This document shows positions 40,101 through 40,796 of a DNA stretch of 40,796 nucleotides, in pieces. Made by a program: the position numbers and the translations under genes. The DNA comes from Thermoleophilia bacterium. Its GTDB lineage: Bacteria > Actinomycetota > Thermoleophilia > BMS3ABIN01. Numbering within the stretch: position 1 is the first letter of the stretch; each line of letters opens with the position of its first letter. A model generated the notes under the pieces. It made no database searches, was not told the origin of the DNA, and saw nothing but the letters and a program-made list of their open reading frames with translations. The stretch is taken from assembly GCA_014874175.1 (NCBI GenBank), contig JACWAD010000010.1, positions 1 to 40,796 of the forward strand, in the 5' to 3' direction.

Positions 40101-40796
40101 TACAGCCACTCGGGCAGCGCCAGCATCAGGATGTCTTCCCCCGGCGGCGGCATCATGCAGGTGACTTCCTATCACGACATTCCTTCCTGGAATGCAAATC
40201 TCGATGACAACCAGTTCCGGGGAACGATAGAGGCTGTTTACTCACCGGTGTCAAAGAAAGTCTGGGTTGTCAACGAGCTGCCGGTTGAAGACTACCTGAA
40301 AGGCATCGCTGAAACCAGCGAGGGTGATCCCCCCCAATACCTGGACGCGATGAGCGTCGCCGCCCGCAGCTACGCCCTCTGGTATGTGAACAGCGGCGGC
40401 AAGTACGGCAGTTCGGAAGTATTTGATCTCAAGAACAGCCGCAACGGCAATGGCGACGACCAGCAGTACAAGGGCTACGGCCTGGAAGAGCGGTTTCCCA
40501 ATCTGGTGACGGCGGTAAACAGCACCGCCGGTCAAGTGGTCACCTACAACGGCAGCGTCGCCCTGGCCTCGTATTTCTCGCAGTCGGACGGTTTCACTCG
40601 TTCGGCGCTCTCGGCATGGGGCCTTAACTACCCATGGCTGATGTCCGTGCCCGACCCCGATTGCAAGGGCATGCCCCTGGAAGGGCACGGGGTCGGCTTA
40701 AGCGCCCACGGCGCCCTTATGCGCGCCTCCCGCGGCAACAGCTACCAGGCGATTCTCGGATATTACTACACCAACACAACCGTCGCGGCCAGGAAC
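37101..40796 (+). CDS. Secreted N-acetylmuramoyl-L-alanine amidase with four WxWYD repeats and a SpoIID domain (3' end missing)
   Basis: At least 1232 residues, open at the right edge. The N-terminal membrane anchor (about 15-33; YYLLAGATLAAALVAAFVYP) is followed by a beta-rich region (80-200). A PGRP/amidase-2 domain spans about 225-410 with zinc-type residues in IVHHTVT (255/256), GYNYLID, His391 (GHRDAY) and Cys399. An Ig-like part (410-515) and four about 100-residue repeats (about 520-945) come next. A SpoIID/LytB domain (about 1010-1232) has the catalytic Glu1063 in LPVEDYL and GHGVGLSAHGA. It would cut cross-linked peptide stems and possibly glycans outside the cell. The start, TTG 37101 or GTG 37110, is uncertain. 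Confidence 0.9.
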   Translation, partial: MRSVFDITRRGKRKYYLLAGATLAAALVAAFVYPGWRDSGPPPKTIGADLVKTGAELGQSGSMQGTRVGAGETGKDVLTLAAARGQGIYTSGKFQAGYPFNALGLHWMAQVPAGADIKAEVRFSQDGSNWGKWQQVSIDDDVPDFVVKTRSAGETIGELVFADRARFFQYRLTLTGNAAGQVPQVSRFTASYIDAKGYHQSPLSISAITRRVGWMLNPPQASAEPGVISRAQWGADESLMTWTPEYATPQKIIVHHTVTQNWDSDPAATIRSIYYYHAVSLGWGDIGYNYLIDPYGNVYEGRAGGASAPPGQSVIGGHVYGWNSGSIGIAALGDYDSTDITPAMYNAFVWLITQKANQFCINPEGSDYFVHYDPFNNYAPVGSSPPNIIGHRDAYPTDCPGDMLYAHIPGFRADASRNYRPTIRIVDQTPTVTTSNSRPLLYADFFGCSIANPASISMTLDGADVTAGSTRTTTYASYRPPAPLAAGTHTVSMTASDYVGHTKTVSWPFTVASPGYNPRDYLWSWYDSVSSKNWVLMANPASSGAGTLFFDLYIGGRYMGLSGFGPLGASPGFPGSLMAASGATLTPHYSGVMGGPVDAASVTGGPAIVSQRVLWGQNSFEEVPGSDYLSLSSDYYWTWYDQQSPGFTNWVLVSDPNSYPVYYQVLLKGKLLASGSVGPGGSATPTFPGKMGGPLEARACQSPFNPDGSCSQPAKVIASQRVLSGGGSAFNEVPGIPASQLSDHYLWTWYDMQSPGAQDWVLVNNVNSFPVYYELRIAGQLINSGTVAPGASTTPTFPGKMGGPVELQAWTAAQPRTPAKVMASQRTLWGPSFEEVPGYPAASLNSAYVWTWYDQLSAGATNWVLVSNPNPCPVYYELRIRGQLVSNGTIMPGRNVTPTFPGKMGGPVELQAWTDSGKSAVANVMASQRVLWNGYFNEVAGSVFNKNPGTSCRAPATTVTSSAAFEVRESNGNPLTTLAAGQTAAVSYSNGAYQVTTSTGYSHSGSASIRMSSPGGGIMQVTSYHDIPSWNANLDDNQFRGTIEAVYSPVSKKVWVVNELPVEDYLKGIAETSEGDPPQYLDAMSVAARSYALWYVNSGGKYGSSEVFDLKNSRNGNGDDQQYKGYGLEERFPNLVTAVNSTAGQVVTYNGSVALASYFSQSDGFTRSALSAWGLNYPWLMSVPDPDCKGMPLEGHGVGLSAHGALMRASRGNSYQAILGYYYTNTTVAARN

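Noticed and set aside
1-40796. tRNA, rRNA, transposase or phage genes
   Set aside because: None could be recognised on either strand by reading; the window is ordinary chromosomal DNA apart from the small repeats.

Overview
The window is a densely packed, GC-rich bacterial chromosome segment carrying cofactor and housekeeping genes. It shows no prophage, no IS transposase, and no CRISPR, rRNA or tRNA gene. The order tilS-hpt-ftsH-folE-folP-folB-folK is typical of Actinobacteria. The frequent TTG/GTG starts, the FtsH sequence style and the secreted PGRP/SpoIID wall protein fit a deep-branching or uncultured Actinomycetota lineage, perhaps Rubrobacteria- or Thermoleophilia-like. A sigma-54 gene (rpoN) and a cyclic 2,3-diphosphoglycerate gene pair are unusual for that phylum, so the placement is an inference.

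Layout. 1-1508: 5' part of kdpA (minus strand) behind a c-di-AMP (ydaO-type) riboswitch, its terminator and a strong promoter. 1615-3758: a DUF1858 protein, a 30-residue membrane microprotein with its own terminator, and an ECF sigma factor with a membrane partner. 3971-5436: a Crp/Fnr regulator, a tiny zinc-ribbon protein and a four-helix protein resembling heme-copper oxidase subunit I, all minus strand. 5622-12171: tilS, hpt, ftsH and four folate genes. 12286-17135: de novo NAD synthesis (nadA, nadB, nadC), then the biotin ligase/repressor birA. 17104-22903: a biotin operon on the minus strand (bioB, bioF, a fused bioD-bioA, a putative BioH-type esterase, bioC) running tail-to-tail into birA. 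23150-23932: coaX. 24111-27955: metallophosphoesterase, cyclic-2,3-DPG synthetase, 2-phosphoglycerate kinase and a transaldolase-like enzyme, joined by 1-8 nt overlaps. 28043-29330: rho and its terminator. 29366-32983: ABC exporter, rpoN and a zinc-ribbon protein (minus strand). 33000-36859: dusB facing polX and a GT4 glycosyltransferase. 37101 to the end: an incomplete giant surface protein with an amidase domain, four repeats and a SpoIID domain.

The first half is a cofactor super-locus (folate, NAD, biotin, CoA). The most distinctive metabolic system is the cyclic 2,3-diphosphoglycerate cassette, best known from thermophilic methanogens. It contains both dedicated kinase/cyclase steps and a candidate phosphoesterase. 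The biotin operon adds a BioD-BioA fusion, a candidate non-standard pimeloyl-ester esterase, a palindrome at the bioB start and a 32-bp overlap with birA.

The non-coding DNA is also patterned. There is a scattered family of nearly perfect short-loop palindromes, degenerate heptamer repeats placed at gene boundaries, and two promoters whose -10 hexamer sits in the centre of a perfect palindrome. Two further intergenic stretches (upstream of nadC and downstream of rpoN) look able to fold as RNA.
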